This document shows, piece after piece, positions 16,240-25,340 of a stretch of DNA of 64,000 nucleotides. The DNA comes from Micromonospora parathelypteridis (GTDB lineage: Bacteria > Actinomycetota > Actinomycetes > Mycobacteriales > Micromonosporaceae). Position 1 is the stretch's first letter. Each line of letters opens with the position of its first letter. A model generated the notes under the pieces. That model was given only the letters and a program-made list of their open reading frames with translations, did no database searches and had not been told where the DNA came from. The stretch is taken from the NCBI RefSeq assembly GCF_014201145.1, contig NZ_JACHDP010000001.1, positions 5,084,001 through 5,148,000 on the forward strand. Reading direction: 5' to 3'. Position numbers and translations under genes: made by a program.

Positions 16240-18719
16240 CGGGGCTCGCCGCCCGGCTGCTGCGGCACCGTGTCGGCCCGGCGGCTGCGACGCTGCTCGC
16301 CCTGCTCGCCGGAGTGATGATCCTGGTTGCCATGGGCACGCTTGTCGAGTCCGGACTGCGCTTCCGCCCGGAACCCCGGCTCTGGGCGACGGCGGACCTG
16401 GTCGTCGCCCACCGCACGGTCAGCCACACGATCAAGGAGTTCGACGGCGGGACGACCACGAGCACCGTCCGGCTGCCCGAGGGCGGCACGGTGGACGCAG
16501 CCCTGGTGGACCGGATCCGCCAGGTGCCCGGCGTCGCGGACGTGACCGGCGACGATCGGGTGCTGGTCGGCTCGTCCGGTGTCGTCGGGCACGGCTGGGG
16601 CACGTATGGCTTCACCGGTCGCCCCATCAGCGCGGGCGCCGCGCCGCAGGCCGACGACGAGGTGCTGGCCGACGTCCGGCTCGGCTCGGTCCCGGGTGAC
16701 CGCATGGACCTCGTCGTCGGCGGGATCAGCCGGTCGTACCGGGTGAGCGGGACCGCGGAGACCGGTTCGGCGGCGGTGTTCTTCACCGACGCGCAGGCTG
16801 CCCGACTGTCCGCACATCCGGGCCGGGTGGACGCGATCGGCGTGCGGGTGGTGCCCGGCGCCGATCGGGGCGCGGTCGGTGACGCGGTACGCGGGATCGC
16901 TTCGGCGGCCGGCGCCACGACGTACGCCGGGACGGACCGGGCCAAGGTCGAGCAGTCCGAGAACCTGTCCGCCCAGACGTTGCTGGTCGAGGCGGGATCG
17001 GCTTTCGGGGGGTACGTCCTCCTGCTGATCGTCTTCGTGGTGGCCGGCACCATCGGGCTGTCCGTCCGGCACCGCCGCCGGGACCTCGCGTTGCTGCGCG
17101 CGGTCGCGGCCACACCGGGCCAGTTGCGCCGCATGTTGATCGCCGAGGCCGCGCTGCTCGCCCTGGCAGCCTCCGCGGTTGGCGCTCCGGCGGGCCTGCT
17201 GGCCGCCCACTGGGTGCACGGCCAACTGGTTGGCCGCGGGTTCGTCCCGGCCAGCTTCCCGATGACCGGCGGCCTGTTCGCGGTGCCGGTCGCGGTCGGT
17301 ACGGCGGTCCTCGTGGCGATGCTCGCCGCGTTGATCGCCGGTCGCCGGGTCACGGGGATCAAGCCGGTCGAGGCGCTCGGTGAGATCGCCGTCGAACCTC
17401 GGCGCAGCGGACGGGTGCGACTCGTCGCCGGTGTGCTGACGCTGGCGGCGGCCGGCACCTCCGGGGCGTTCACGCTCGGCGGCACCGGGCCGACGGCCGC
17501 GTTGGCCGGCGCGGTGGGCATGCTCTACCTCTTCGTCATCGCGGTGGCGCTGCTCGCGCCGAGGATCAACGCGCACGCGGCGCGCCTGCTCACCCCGGTG
17601 CTGCCGCGAATCTGGCAGGCCAGCGGCTACTTGGCCGCAGCCAACCTGCGCGCCAACGCACAGGGGATGGCGACCGTGCTGACCGCCCTCGTGCTGTCGG
17701 TCGGGTTCGGCGGATCGGTGTGGTTCCTGCAGACCAACCTGGAGCGGCAGACCATCGCGCAGAGCGCTGCGGGGACGCTCGCCGAGCGGGTGCTCGTCGC
17801 GTCGGGCGGGCTGCCAACCGATACGGCGCGGGAGGTCCGCGAGTTGGCCGGGGTGCGAGCGGCCACCGGTGTCCGGCGTACGCAGGTGGTGGTGCGGTCC
17901 TTCGACGGGATCGAGCCGGTCGGCGCGCAGGCGGTCGACCCGGCCGGCATCACGTCCACCATCGACCTGGGCGTGCGCGAGGGCGACCTGGCCGATCTGC
18001 GGGCGGGCGCTGTTGCGCTGTCCGCGACCCAGGCGTCCGCGTCCGGCTGGGACGTCGGCGACCAGGCGGAGCTCTGGTTGGGCGACGGCACCCCGGTCAA
18101 GCTGGAGGTCGTCGCGATCTACGGCCGCGGACTCGGCTTCGGCGACGTCACGCTGGCCGCGGAGACGGTCGCCGCGCACACGGCCGGGGCCACCGACGAC
18201 GAGGTCCTGATCAGCGCCAGCCCGGACGCCGACGCCGCGTTGGCCGCCTGGTCGGCAGGGCATCCGGGTAGTCAGGTGCTCGACGCGGCCACCCGCACCC
18301 GGCTGGTCGGCACGGATCTGGCGCTCGGCGCCTGGCTGAACCGGCTGCTGATCGGCGTGATGGTGGGTTATGCCGCGCTGGCGGCGGCCACCACGATGGT
18401 GTTGGCCGCGTTGGCTCGTCGCCGTGAGCTGGCGCTGCTGCAACTGGTCGGGGTCACCCGCCGGCAGATCCGAGGGATGGTCCACGCCGAACAGGCCGGG
18501 CTGCTCGGCACCGCGCTGCTGATCGGCGCGACGATCGCGGCGCTGACCCTGGGCGCGATCGTCAACGCGCTGACCGGTAGTCCGATCCCGTACGTCCCGC
18601 CGCTCGGTTGGGTGGCGGTGCTCGGCGGCACGACACTGCTGGCGCTGGCAACCACGGTGTGGCCCGTCCGGCGGCTGCTCAGCGCCCCTCCGATCGACAA
18701 CATCGGGGTGAAGGAGTAG
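16236..18719 (+). CDS. FtsX-type ABC permease with two FtsX domains
   Basis: An 827-residue permease. After the first membrane helix (LLALLAGVMILVAMGTLVES) there is an extracytoplasmic domain of about 210 residues, then three helices of the first FtsX core near residues 255-390. A second extracytoplasmic domain (about 480-680) and a final FtsX core near 695-820 follow. Such permeases do not import solutes; they export or extract lipids and peptides, often antibiotics. Location after a kinase/regulator pair suggests inducible envelope defence. Confidence 0.92.
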   Translation: MTGLAARLLRHRVGPAAATLLALLAGVMILVAMGTLVESGLRFRPEPRLWATADLVVAHRTVSHTIKEFDGGTTTSTVRLPEGGTVDAALVDRIRQVPGVADVTGDDRVLVGSSGVVGHGWGTYGFTGRPISAGAAPQADDEVLADVRLGSVPGDRMDLVVGGISRSYRVSGTAETGSAAVFFTDAQAARLSAHPGRVDAIGVRVVPGADRGAVGDAVRGIASAAGATTYAGTDRAKVEQSENLSAQTLLVEAGSAFGGYVLLLIVFVVAGTIGLSVRHRRRDLALLRAVAATPGQLRRMLIAEAALLALAASAVGAPAGLLAAHWVHGQLVGRGFVPASFPMTGGLFAVPVAVGTAVLVAMLAALIAGRRVTGIKPVEALGEIAVEPRRSGRVRLVAGVLTLAAAGTSGAFTLGGTGPTAALAGAVGMLYLFVIAVALLAPRINAHAARLLTPVLPRIWQASGYLAAANLRANAQGMATVLTALVLSVGFGGSVWFLQTNLERQTIAQSAAGTLAERVLVASGGLPTDTAREVRELAGVRAATGVRRTQVVVRSFDGIEPVGAQAVDPAGITSTIDLGVREGDLADLRAGAVALSATQASASGWDVGDQAELWLGDGTPVKLEVVAIYGRGLGFGDVTLAAETVAAHTAGATDDEVLISASPDADAALAAWSAGHPGSQVLDAATRTRLVGTDLALGAWLNRLLIGVMVGYAALAAATTMVLAALARRRELALLQLVGVTRRQIRGMVHAEQAGLLGTALLIGATIAALTLGAIVNALTGSPIPYVPPLGWVAVLGGTTLLALATTVWPVRRLLSAPPIDNIGVKE

Positions 18720-18770
18720 GAGTTGGCCGCGTGGTTGGGAGCAGAATGTTCCGTGGAGATGGGAGCACGC

Positions 18771-19133
18771 ATGACACTGGGACGGGTGCTGGTGATCGGC
18801 GTCGATCCGGTCCGAATTCCTGGCTGGGATCCCGCGCCGGTTGTCGCGGCGATAGCACGCGGTCAGGCCCGCTTCGACGATCACGGCATAGAGGCCGACC
18901 TGTGCCTGGTGGCGCCCGACGAGGACGCCGAGGGGGTGATCGTCGAGGCGCTGACCCGCCGGAACTACGCCTGTGTGGTCGTCGGCGGCGGTATCCGCAA
19001 GCACGAGCCGTTGCTCGAACTCTTCGAGAAGGTGGTCAACCTCGTCCGGCAGCATGCTCCCGCCGCGGCCATCGCCTTCAACAGCAGCCCCGAGGACACC
19101 GCGGACGCCGCGCTGCGGTGGCTGCGGCCCTGA
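18771..19133 (+). CDS. Small Rossmann-like protein, unknown
   Basis: A 120-residue soluble protein from ATG 18771 (GGGAG upstream); an earlier TTG at 18723 is possible. Alternating strands and helices (VLVIGVDPVRIPGWD, DLCLVAPDEDAEGVIVEALT, NYACVVVGGGIRKHEPLLEL) give a flavodoxin/receiver-like fold, but no phospho-aspartate or cofactor site is obvious. It is 51 bp after the permease and could share its transcript. No family function is known to me. Confidence 0.75.
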   Translation: MTLGRVLVIGVDPVRIPGWDPAPVVAAIARGQARFDDHGIEADLCLVAPDEDAEGVIVEALTRRNYACVVVGGGIRKHEPLLELFEKVVNLVRQHAPAAAIAFNSSPEDTADAALRWLRP

Positions 19134-19139
19134 CTCGGC

Positions 19140-19544
19140 CTACGGCGCGCTGTCGAACCACCAGTTGGCGATGAAGTAGAGCCCCGGCAACCACGCGACC
19201 ACCGCGGCCGCGAGCCACGCAACGTAGGCCGGAACCGCCTTCCGCGTGCGGCGTACGAGGAGGGCGTTCACGCCCAGGAAGGCCGTACCGAGGATGACCA
19301 GGGCGACGACGACGAGCATCCCCACGGGTGCGGCCTCATCGGTGTCGACCTCGAACGGGGGATAGCGCCCGGCGATCTTCGCGTAGGTGTGATTCGTGCC
19401 CAGTGCGTACGGGCCCTCGAGCCAGTGGGTCAGCAGGGAGACGACCATGCCCAGCGGAACGACGGCCAGGACACCGATCACGAGGTTGCACAGCAGGGTC
19501 GCGCCGGCGGCCACGGAGATCCGTCGCCGGTCGGCGCCGATCAC
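19140..19544 (-). CDS. Four-TM membrane protein
   Basis: About 134 residues from a GTG at 19544 (VIGADRRRISVAAG). Four hydrophobic segments: LLCNLVIGVLAVVPLGMVVS, MLVVVALVILGTAFLGVNAL, AYVAWLAAAVVAWLPGLYF and a short final turn near the tail; a loop of about 40 polar residues (YALGTNHTYAKIAGRYPPFE) is probably outside. The frame continues upstream without membrane character, so the start is tentative. No family is recognised. Confidence 0.6.
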   Translation of the reverse strand: MIGADRRRISVAAGATLLCNLVIGVLAVVPLGMVVSLLTHWLEGPYALGTNHTYAKIAGRYPPFEVDTDEAAPVGMLVVVALVILGTAFLGVNALLVRRTRKAVPAYVAWLAAAVVAWLPGLYFIANWWFDSAP

Positions 19545-19603
19545 GGTTTCCGATCTTGGAGGACGTCGTTCATCGTGAAATTCCGTTGCCTCGGCCGACC
19601 CGG

Positions 19604-20374
19604 TCAGCGCTGAAGACGAACGGGCTTGCCCGAACCGCTGCGGCGGACCAGCCAGGCCTCGGTGATGTGGGTGAACATCGCCCCGGCGGCGCCGTTGGAG
19701 TCGTGGGCGGCGATGCGCTCGTAGATGCGTCGGTGGCCCTGGTTGGACGCCACGCACAAGGCGCGTTCGGGCCGGCCCATGTAGCGGGCGGTGTTGATGA
19801 CCTGGCTCTCCAGCGCCCGTACGACACCCCGAGCGATGCGGTTGCCCGATGCCTGCATGATCGTGTCGTGGAAGGCCCGGTCATGCTCGTGGTACGTGAG
19901 GTGGTCGTCGACGAGCTCGTCCATCCGGTCCACCATGGCGCGCAGCCGTTCGGTGGTCTCCGCGTCGGCGAGGCGGGCAGCGACGTTCGCCATGTCGGAC
20001 TCCAGCACCCGGCGGGTGACGACGAGGTCGTCGAGGATGGCGAGGCTGTCGTCCACGGCGATGGTGGCCGCGAGGACGAGCTCGTCGAGCATGTCCCAGT
20101 GTGACGGTGGGGTGACCATGGTGCCGGCGCCCTGGCGGACCTGCACCAGCTCCTTCTCCTGAAGGATCTTCACCGCTTCTCGGACGACGGTCCGGCTCAC
20201 GCCGAAGGTCTCGCAGAGGATCGGCTCCGGGGGCAGCGACGTCCCGGGCGGGTGTACCCCACGGACGATGCGCTCCACCAGCTCGGCGGTGACCGCCCTG
20301 GCGAGATTGGTCGGTCGACGCACCCAGGCCGGGGTTGCCGGACTGTCCAGGGCTGTCTCCTGCGGTGGCGTCAT
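19604..20374 (-). CDS. FadR-subfamily GntR transcriptional regulator
   Basis: A 256-residue regulator from ATG 20374 after GGAGGGG. Its N-terminal winged helix includes LVERIVRGVHPPGTSLPPEP, FGVSRTVVREAVKILQEKEL and VQVRQGAGTMV. The C-terminal FCD ligand domain has helices with YHEHDRAFHDTIMQASGN, whose Asp/His residues fit the metal-dependent sugar-acid site. Divergent transcription from an aldo/keto reductase gene suggests control of sugar oxidation. A near-palindrome at 20442-20459 is a probable operator. Confidence 0.93.
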   Translation of the reverse strand: MTPPQETALDSPATPAWVRRPTNLARAVTAELVERIVRGVHPPGTSLPPEPILCETFGVSRTVVREAVKILQEKELVQVRQGAGTMVTPPSHWDMLDELVLAATIAVDDSLAILDDLVVTRRVLESDMANVAARLADAETTERLRAMVDRMDELVDDHLTYHEHDRAFHDTIMQASGNRIARGVVRALESQVINTARYMGRPERALCVASNQGHRRIYERIAAHDSNGAAGAMFTHITEAWLVRRSGSGKPVRLQR

Positions 20375-20441
20375 GTCCCCTCCGAATGGCTCGCCGTGGC
20401 ACGACGTCCGGGTCAGTGTACGGCCGAGCATTTGACGCCAC

Positions 20442-20459
20442 ACGTTATACGAATTACGT
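20442..20459. promoter_or_regulatory. Candidate GntR/FadR operator
   Basis: ACGTTATACGAATTACGT is symmetric at 14 of 18 positions. It lies in the gap between the divergent FadR-type regulator (68 bp from its start) and the aldo/keto reductase side. FadR-type operators are short near-palindromes with GT and AC in the arms, as here. Confidence 0.5.
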
Positions 20460-20565
20460 CCTGGCGGTACTGGCGCGGCCCCCGGCCGGGCGGACAGTGC
20501 GCGGCCTGCTTGCGCGGAAACTCCCACGTCTGCCACGCCATGAACTGTGCGACGATGTCATCGAC

Positions 20566-20700
20566 GTGAATATCAACAACCAGTCCATCCTGAGTAGGGA
20601 GATCGGCCGTACGATGACGGGCCAGCAGCCGCCCGAGGTGCGCTTCGTGCTCGACCACCAGGGTGAGCCCGCGCGCCGCGTCCACGGGCTGGAGGCGTGA
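20566..20700 (+). CDS. Small frame coupled to the aldo/keto reductase (44 codons)
   Basis: GTG 20566 (VNINNQSILSREIG) to TGA 20698-20700, which overlaps the ATG of the reductase (TGATG). An internal ATG at 20614 would give 28 residues. The sequence is mostly polar with no family resemblance I recognise. It may be a leader peptide, the stub of a deleted sugar-catabolic gene, or chance. Only the coupling supports translation. Confidence 0.3.
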   Translation: MNINNQSILSREIGRTMTGQQPPEVRFVLDHQGEPARRVHGLEA

Positions 20701-21707
20701 TGAAGGCGCGCGCACTGCCAGGTCGCCCGGAGGTACGTCTCACCGACCTGGGCTTCGGCGCGGCCCAGGGTGGCAACCTCTACCGGGTGACGACAGACGA
20801 GGAGTTCGCCTCGGCGGTCGACGCGGCGTGGTCGGCGGGCGTCCGTTACTACGACACCGCGCCGCACTACGGGCTCGGGCTCTCCGAGCGCCGCCTCGGC
20901 GCAGCGCTGCGGCACCGGCCGCGCGACGAGTACGTCGTGTCGACGAAGGTCGGGCGACTCCTGGTGCCGTCACCGGAGGACGCGCACCTGCGAGACTCCG
21001 CCGGGTTCGACGTTCCCGCGAGCCACCGGCGGGTGTGGGACTTCAGCAGCGACGGCATCCGCCGCTCGATCGAGGCCAGCCTCGACCGCACCGGACTCGA
21101 CCGGATCGACATCGTCTACCTGCACGATCCCGACGACCACTGGGAGCAGGCGGTACGCGAGGCCGTGCCCGCCCTGGTCGACCTGCGTGATCAGGGGGTG
21201 GTGGGCGCCATCGGCGCCGGCATGAACCAGTCGGCGATGCTCGCTCGGTTCGTGCGGGAGGCCGACGTCGACGTGATGATGTGCGCCGGGCGGTACACCC
21301 TGCTGGAGCAGGGTGCGGCCGACGACCTGCTACCCGCCGCCGAGACCAGCGGGGTGGGGGTGGTCGTCGCGGGCGTCTACAACTCGGGGCTGCTGTCGCA
21401 GGACCGGCCGCCGGCGGATGCCGTCTACAACTACCAGCAGGCTCCGGCAGAGTTGATCGAGCGGACGCGGCGGATCGCCGAGGTCTGCGAGACCTACGGG
21501 GTGACCCTGCCACAGGCGGCACTCGCCTTCGTCCGCAGGCATCCGGCCGTGGTGTCGACGGTGGTCGGCGTACGCAACGAGGCGCAGACGGTCGAGGCGG
21601 TGCGACGGTCCGAGATCGCCGTGCCGGAGGAACTGTGGGACGCCCTGGCGGCGGCCGGGCTGCTCGCCGCGCCGCCCGGTCGGGACTCCTCCGCCCGCCC
21701 GGAGTGA
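20700..21707 (+). CDS. Aldo/keto reductase, L-fucose (D-threo-aldose) 1-dehydrogenase-like
   Basis: A 335-residue TIM-barrel reductase. Catalytic residues: Asp and Tyr in YYDTAPHYGLGLSERRLG, Lys in YVVSTKVGRLL, and His in DIVYLHDPDDHWEQ. The LHDPDDHW string and the LAFVRRHPAVVSTVVGVRN cofactor segment are typical of the fucose/galactose dehydrogenase branch, which oxidises free sugars to lactones with NAD(P)+. Divergence from a FadR-type regulator and closeness to a sugar importer fit sugar catabolism. The exact sugar is inference. Confidence 0.88.
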   Translation: MKARALPGRPEVRLTDLGFGAAQGGNLYRVTTDEEFASAVDAAWSAGVRYYDTAPHYGLGLSERRLGAALRHRPRDEYVVSTKVGRLLVPSPEDAHLRDSAGFDVPASHRRVWDFSSDGIRRSIEASLDRTGLDRIDIVYLHDPDDHWEQAVREAVPALVDLRDQGVVGAIGAGMNQSAMLARFVREADVDVMMCAGRYTLLEQGAADDLLPAAETSGVGVVVAGVYNSGLLSQDRPPADAVYNYQQAPAELIERTRRIAEVCETYGVTLPQAALAFVRRHPAVVSTVVGVRNEAQTVEAVRRSEIAVPEELWDALAAAGLLAAPPGRDSSARPE

Positions 21708-21711
21708 CGAC

Positions 21712-21767
21712 GACGTCCCGGCCGGGACCGGCTCCGCTTCCCGGACACCGGTCCCGATCGGGACGTC
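21712..21767. terminator. Bidirectional terminator hairpin
   Basis: Arms at 21712-21731 and 21748-21767 pair over 20 positions with two mismatches around a 16-base loop. It sits between the convergent reductase and ThuA/dehydrogenase genes and can stop both. Confidence 0.7.
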
Positions 21768-21791
21768 ATCTGCTGCCGCGACAGCCGCAGG

Positions 21792-24700
21792 TCAGACCGC
21801 GGTGAAGCGCCACTGCTGATTGGCCCCACTGTGGCAGGTCCACTGCAGCAGTCGGGCGCCGTCGTTGGTGGCGGCGCCGTTGACGTCCACGCAGAGCCCA
21901 CTCAGCACATTCCGCACCGTGTACACGCCGGAGGTTCCCGTCGCGGTGGCGGTGAACTTCTGCTGGTTGCCGTTGTTGCAGGTGGCCTGCTGCAGGAAGG
22001 CGCCCGCCGCGGTGGAGCTGCCGATCACCTCGACGCACTTGCCGCTGTGCACCGCCTTGAGGTAGACCGCACCGCTACCGGCGTCGACGGCCTGCCACTT
22101 CTGGTTGTTGCCACCCGTGGCGGCCCACTGGGTGATCTGGGCGCCGTCGGCGGTGGAGACACCGCTGACGTCCATCAGTTTTCCGCTGTGCTGCGCGGTG
22201 ACCGTCCAGGTCTTGCCCGCCAGGCCACCGCCGGTGCTGGGAACGCCGACGCCGGCGCCACCGAAGGTGTGCGAGTCGAGATCGAACCAGTTGGTCGCAC
22301 TGCCCTTGAACACCATGTAGAGCGTGTGGGTCCCGGACAGGGCCGAGACGCTCACCGGCGTCGTGGACTGGTAGTTGTCCCAACCGCCCGTGCTGGGCAC
22401 CGAGGTCGTGGCCAGCAGCGTTCCGGTCGGTGAGTCGGCTCGCAGCTCGATCGAACCGCCACCGGACGGCGACGACAGCCGGTAGCTGACTGTCGTGATG
22501 CCCGACAGGCTCATCGGGCTGAACGCGATCCAGTCGTTGTTGGCGATGTCACCGATGCGCTTGCCGCTCTCCGCGCCAGACTGCTCGATGATCCGGGTGC
22601 CCGACTGGCTCCTGTAGTACTCGGCCTGCTTGTGCTTCGGTTGCAAAATCACCTGCGCGGTACCGGTGAGCGGGGCCGCGCCACCCGCGCCGCCGTTGTC
22701 CGTGTACCGCGCGTTCAGCACGTAGAACAGGTTGGCGCCGTCGGGGTGCCCACCGAGCAGGTCGGTGGAGATGGTGCCCGAGCAGCCCGGGTACTCCGTG
22801 GTCTCGTGCGCGTGGTCGTCGTGACCCAGCGCCGGGTTGAGGACCACCTTGCTGCAGTCGATCGTTCCGCCGTCGGGGTCGGAGACGCTGATCGAGTACG
22901 ACACCCGGTCGCCGAAGGTGAGCATGCCCCCATTGGGCGGGGTGGTGATGGTGACCACCGGCGCGCTGTTGCCGACGGTGATCTGGACGTTGGCGAAGCC
23001 CGTCTTACCGGTGTTGTCGGTGACCTTCAACTGCGCCGTGTAGTTGCCGTTGCTGGTGTAGACATGCGACGGGTTGGCCGCCGTGGAGCTCGTGCCGTCG
23101 CCGAACGTCCACTGGTAGCTGAGTGTGTTGCCGGGGTCCGGGTCGGCGGTGCCGGCACTGCTGAACTGGACGGTGAGCGGCGCGGTACCGCTGGTGGGGG
23201 TGCCGACAGCCTTGGCGATCGGCGACCGGCCGCCCTGGATGTAGTCGATCCGGTAGAGGCCGGAGTCGCTGTTGCCACCGCCGAAGTTGGTGCCCCACTC
23301 CAGCAGGTAGAGCGAGCCGTCCTTGCCGAACTCCATGTCCATCGGCTTGTTGAACCCACCCGACGGCAGGAACGGGTTGGTGCGGGTCACCGCCGTGGAC
23401 GAGTCGAAGTGCACCTCCTTGATGTAGCTGCGCGACCACTCGTAGAAGAAGTGGACGCCGTCGTAGTAGGGCGGGAACTTCGTCGCGGACGTGTTCGCCG
23501 CGTCGTACCGGTAGACCGGTCCGCCCATCGGCGCCGAGCCGCCGGAGCCGAGCTCCGGGAAGTTCGGCGAGTTCCCGTAGCCGTACCACATGTTGGGGGC
23601 GACGACCGGCTTCAAGCTGGTCAGGCCGGTGTTGTTGGGCGAGTTGTTGACCGGTGCCGAGCAGTTGAACTTCGAGCCGACGACGCCGGTGTCCGGGTTG
23701 AACGGCGCGTAGGGCTGGTTGTCACCGTGGCAGAACGGCCAGCCGTAGTTGCCGGGCGTCTTGATCACGTTGAGCTCGACCAGGCCCTCGGGGCCCCGGT
23801 TGGTGGTCGGCGGGTTGCGGTCCGGTCCGTAGTCGGCCAGGTAGACCCAGCCGGTGGCCGGGTCGATCGAGAAACGGAACGGGTTGCGGAAGCCCATCGC
23901 GTAGATTTCCGGCTTGGTCTGCGCCGTGCCCTGGGGGTAGAGGTTGCCGGACGGGATGGTGTAGCTGCCGCTGGCTCCGGGACGGATACGCAGCAGCTTG
24001 CCGCGCAGGTCGTTGGTGTTGCCGGCGGTCCGGGCGGCATCGAGGTTGGACTTGCCCGAGCGCCAGTCCAGCGGGGCGTAGCCCTGCCAGTTGGGGTCGA
24101 GGTTCGGGGGCGTGTCGTCGCCGGTGCCGATGTAGAGGTTGCCGTCCGGACCGAACTCGAGGTAACCGCCGGTGTGACCAGGCTCCGGGAACGTCCGGTC
24201 CCGGTACGCCGGGATGTCGATGATCGTCACACCGCTGGACGTGTTCAGCGTGTCGCCGCTGAGGGTGTAGCGGGAGACGCGGTTGACGTCGGTCGAGCTG
24301 CTCGCCGGCGAGTGGTACAGGTACACGTACCCGTTGGTGGCGAAGTTGGGATCCAGCGCCATGCCGGTTAGCCCGTCCTCGCCGCCGGTGTAGACGCTCA
24401 GCGTGCCGGCGGTGACGGTGCTGTTGGTGGAGGGCTTGAAGATCTTGACCTGGCCGCCGCGCTGGACGTAGAGCACCCGTCCGTCCGGGGCCACCGCCAT
24501 CGCCATCGGGTCGACGGTGTTGTCGTCGAGGGTGCGCTTCTCGAAGTTGCCCCAGACGGTGCCGCCGCAGTCACCGGGAACGTTGCCGGCCGCCCACCGG
24601 ACGCCGCCGAGGACGTGGTTACGGAAGTTGGTCTCGCTGTAGGAATCGATCGCGTGGCCCATCGCGGTGGCCCACACCCGCCCGCCGCCGGCGTTGCGAC

Positions 24701-25340
24701 ACCAGGAGATCGGGTGGTCCGGGCCCATCGCCCGGGACCCCGGGTTGTACGTGCGCTCGTCCGCGGTCACCAGGACGTGCACGTTGCCGCGCGGGTTGGC
24801 GTCGAAGTTGTACCACTCCTCGCTGCGGTTCCATCGATCCGGCAGACCGGCCGTTGACGGGTGCTGTTTGTCGGCCACGATGGCGGTGCCGGGCAGCACG
24901 CCGGGGGAGTGTTCGGGCATGTGGGCGCCGCCGTTGATGGTCTGGTCCCACCACGGGTATTCGGACTCGATGCCCATGTCGGTGGCGTTGTGGACGCCGA
25001 CGATGCCCTTGCCGCTGGCGAGGTAACCCTCCACCGCCTGGCGCTGCGCCGCCGAGGTCCAGACCATGCCCGAGGTCTGGAACATGATGATGACGTCGAA
25101 GGTCGCCAGGTTGCTGGCGGTGAAGACGTTCGCGTCCTCGGTCTGCACCAGCTCGAAGTTGTTGGCCGCCGCCTGCTGCTGGAACATCGAGATCCCGGCG
25201 GGGATCGAGTCGTGCCGGTAGCCCGCGGTCTTGGTGAACAACAGGGCGCGGAAGGCCGGCGCCGCTGACGCGGGTGGGGCGAGTCCGAGCGCCAGCAACA
25301 GGCCGGCGATCACTGAGATGAGCAATGTGTTGCGACGCAT
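21792..25340 (-). CDS. Secreted ThuA / PQQ sugar dehydrogenase / PKD / CBM6 / ricin-lectin protein
   Basis: 1182 residues from ATG 25340 (GGAG upstream). Order: signal peptide (1-27); ThuA-like glutamine-amidotransferase-fold domain (about 28-260, ALLFTKTAGYRHDSIPAG); glucose/sorbosone-dehydrogenase beta-propeller (about 265-700, HTGGYLEFGPDGNLYIGTGD); PKD domain (about 710-795); a linker domain with GHDDHAHET; CBM6-like module (about 925-1045); ricin-type beta-trefoil (about 1060-1182) with three repeats such as DGAQITQWAATGGNNQKWQ. It is probably an extracellular sugar-oxidising or sugar-cleaving enzyme bound to polysaccharide. The substrate is unknown. Divergent from the sugar importer. 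Confidence 0.93.
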   Translation of the reverse strand: MRRNTLLISVIAGLLLALGLAPPASAAPAFRALLFTKTAGYRHDSIPAGISMFQQQAAANNFELVQTEDANVFTASNLATFDVIIMFQTSGMVWTSAAQRQAVEGYLASGKGIVGVHNATDMGIESEYPWWDQTINGGAHMPEHSPGVLPGTAIVADKQHPSTAGLPDRWNRSEEWYNFDANPRGNVHVLVTADERTYNPGSRAMGPDHPISWCRNAGGGRVWATAMGHAIDSYSETNFRNHVLGGVRWAAGNVPGDCGGTVWGNFEKRTLDDNTVDPMAMAVAPDGRVLYVQRGGQVKIFKPSTNSTVTAGTLSVYTGGEDGLTGMALDPNFATNGYVYLYHSPASSSTDVNRVSRYTLSGDTLNTSSGVTIIDIPAYRDRTFPEPGHTGGYLEFGPDGNLYIGTGDDTPPNLDPNWQGYAPLDWRSGKSNLDAARTAGNTNDLRGKLLRIRPGASGSYTIPSGNLYPQGTAQTKPEIYAMGFRNPFRFSIDPATGWVYLADYGPDRNPPTTNRGPEGLVELNVIKTPGNYGWPFCHGDNQPYAPFNPDTGVVGSKFNCSAPVNNSPNNTGLTSLKPVVAPNMWYGYGNSPNFPELGSGGSAPMGGPVYRYDAANTSATKFPPYYDGVHFFYEWSRSYIKEVHFDSSTAVTRTNPFLPSGGFNKPMDMEFGKDGSLYLLEWGTNFGGGNSDSGLYRIDYIQGGRSPIAKAVGTPTSGTAPLTVQFSSAGTADPDPGNTLSYQWTFGDGTSSTAANPSHVYTSNGNYTAQLKVTDNTGKTGFANVQITVGNSAPVVTITTPPNGGMLTFGDRVSYSISVSDPDGGTIDCSKVVLNPALGHDDHAHETTEYPGCSGTISTDLLGGHPDGANLFYVLNARYTDNGGAGGAAPLTGTAQVILQPKHKQAEYYRSQSGTRIIEQSGAESGKRIGDIANNDWIAFSPMSLSGITTVSYRLSSPSGGGSIELRADSPTGTLLATTSVPSTGGWDNYQSTTPVSVSALSGTHTLYMVFKGSATNWFDLDSHTFGGAGVGVPSTGGGLAGKTWTVTAQHSGKLMDVSGVSTADGAQITQWAATGGNNQKWQAVDAGSGAVYLKAVHSGKCVEVIGSSTAAGAFLQQATCNNGNQQKFTATATGTSGVYTVRNVLSGLCVDVNGAATNDGARLLQWTCHSGANQQWRFTAV

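Noticed and set aside
16101..19055. Long open frame of over 900 codons on the minus strand
   Set aside because: It lies antisense to the ABC permease, which has clear domains and coupling. The antisense product is Arg/Gly/Pro-rich with no domain; it is a high-GC shadow.
22632..24371. Long plus-strand frame of about 580 codons
   Set aside because: Antisense to the ThuA/dehydrogenase gene, with repetitive Val/Arg/Gly composition and no ribosome site. It is a shadow.
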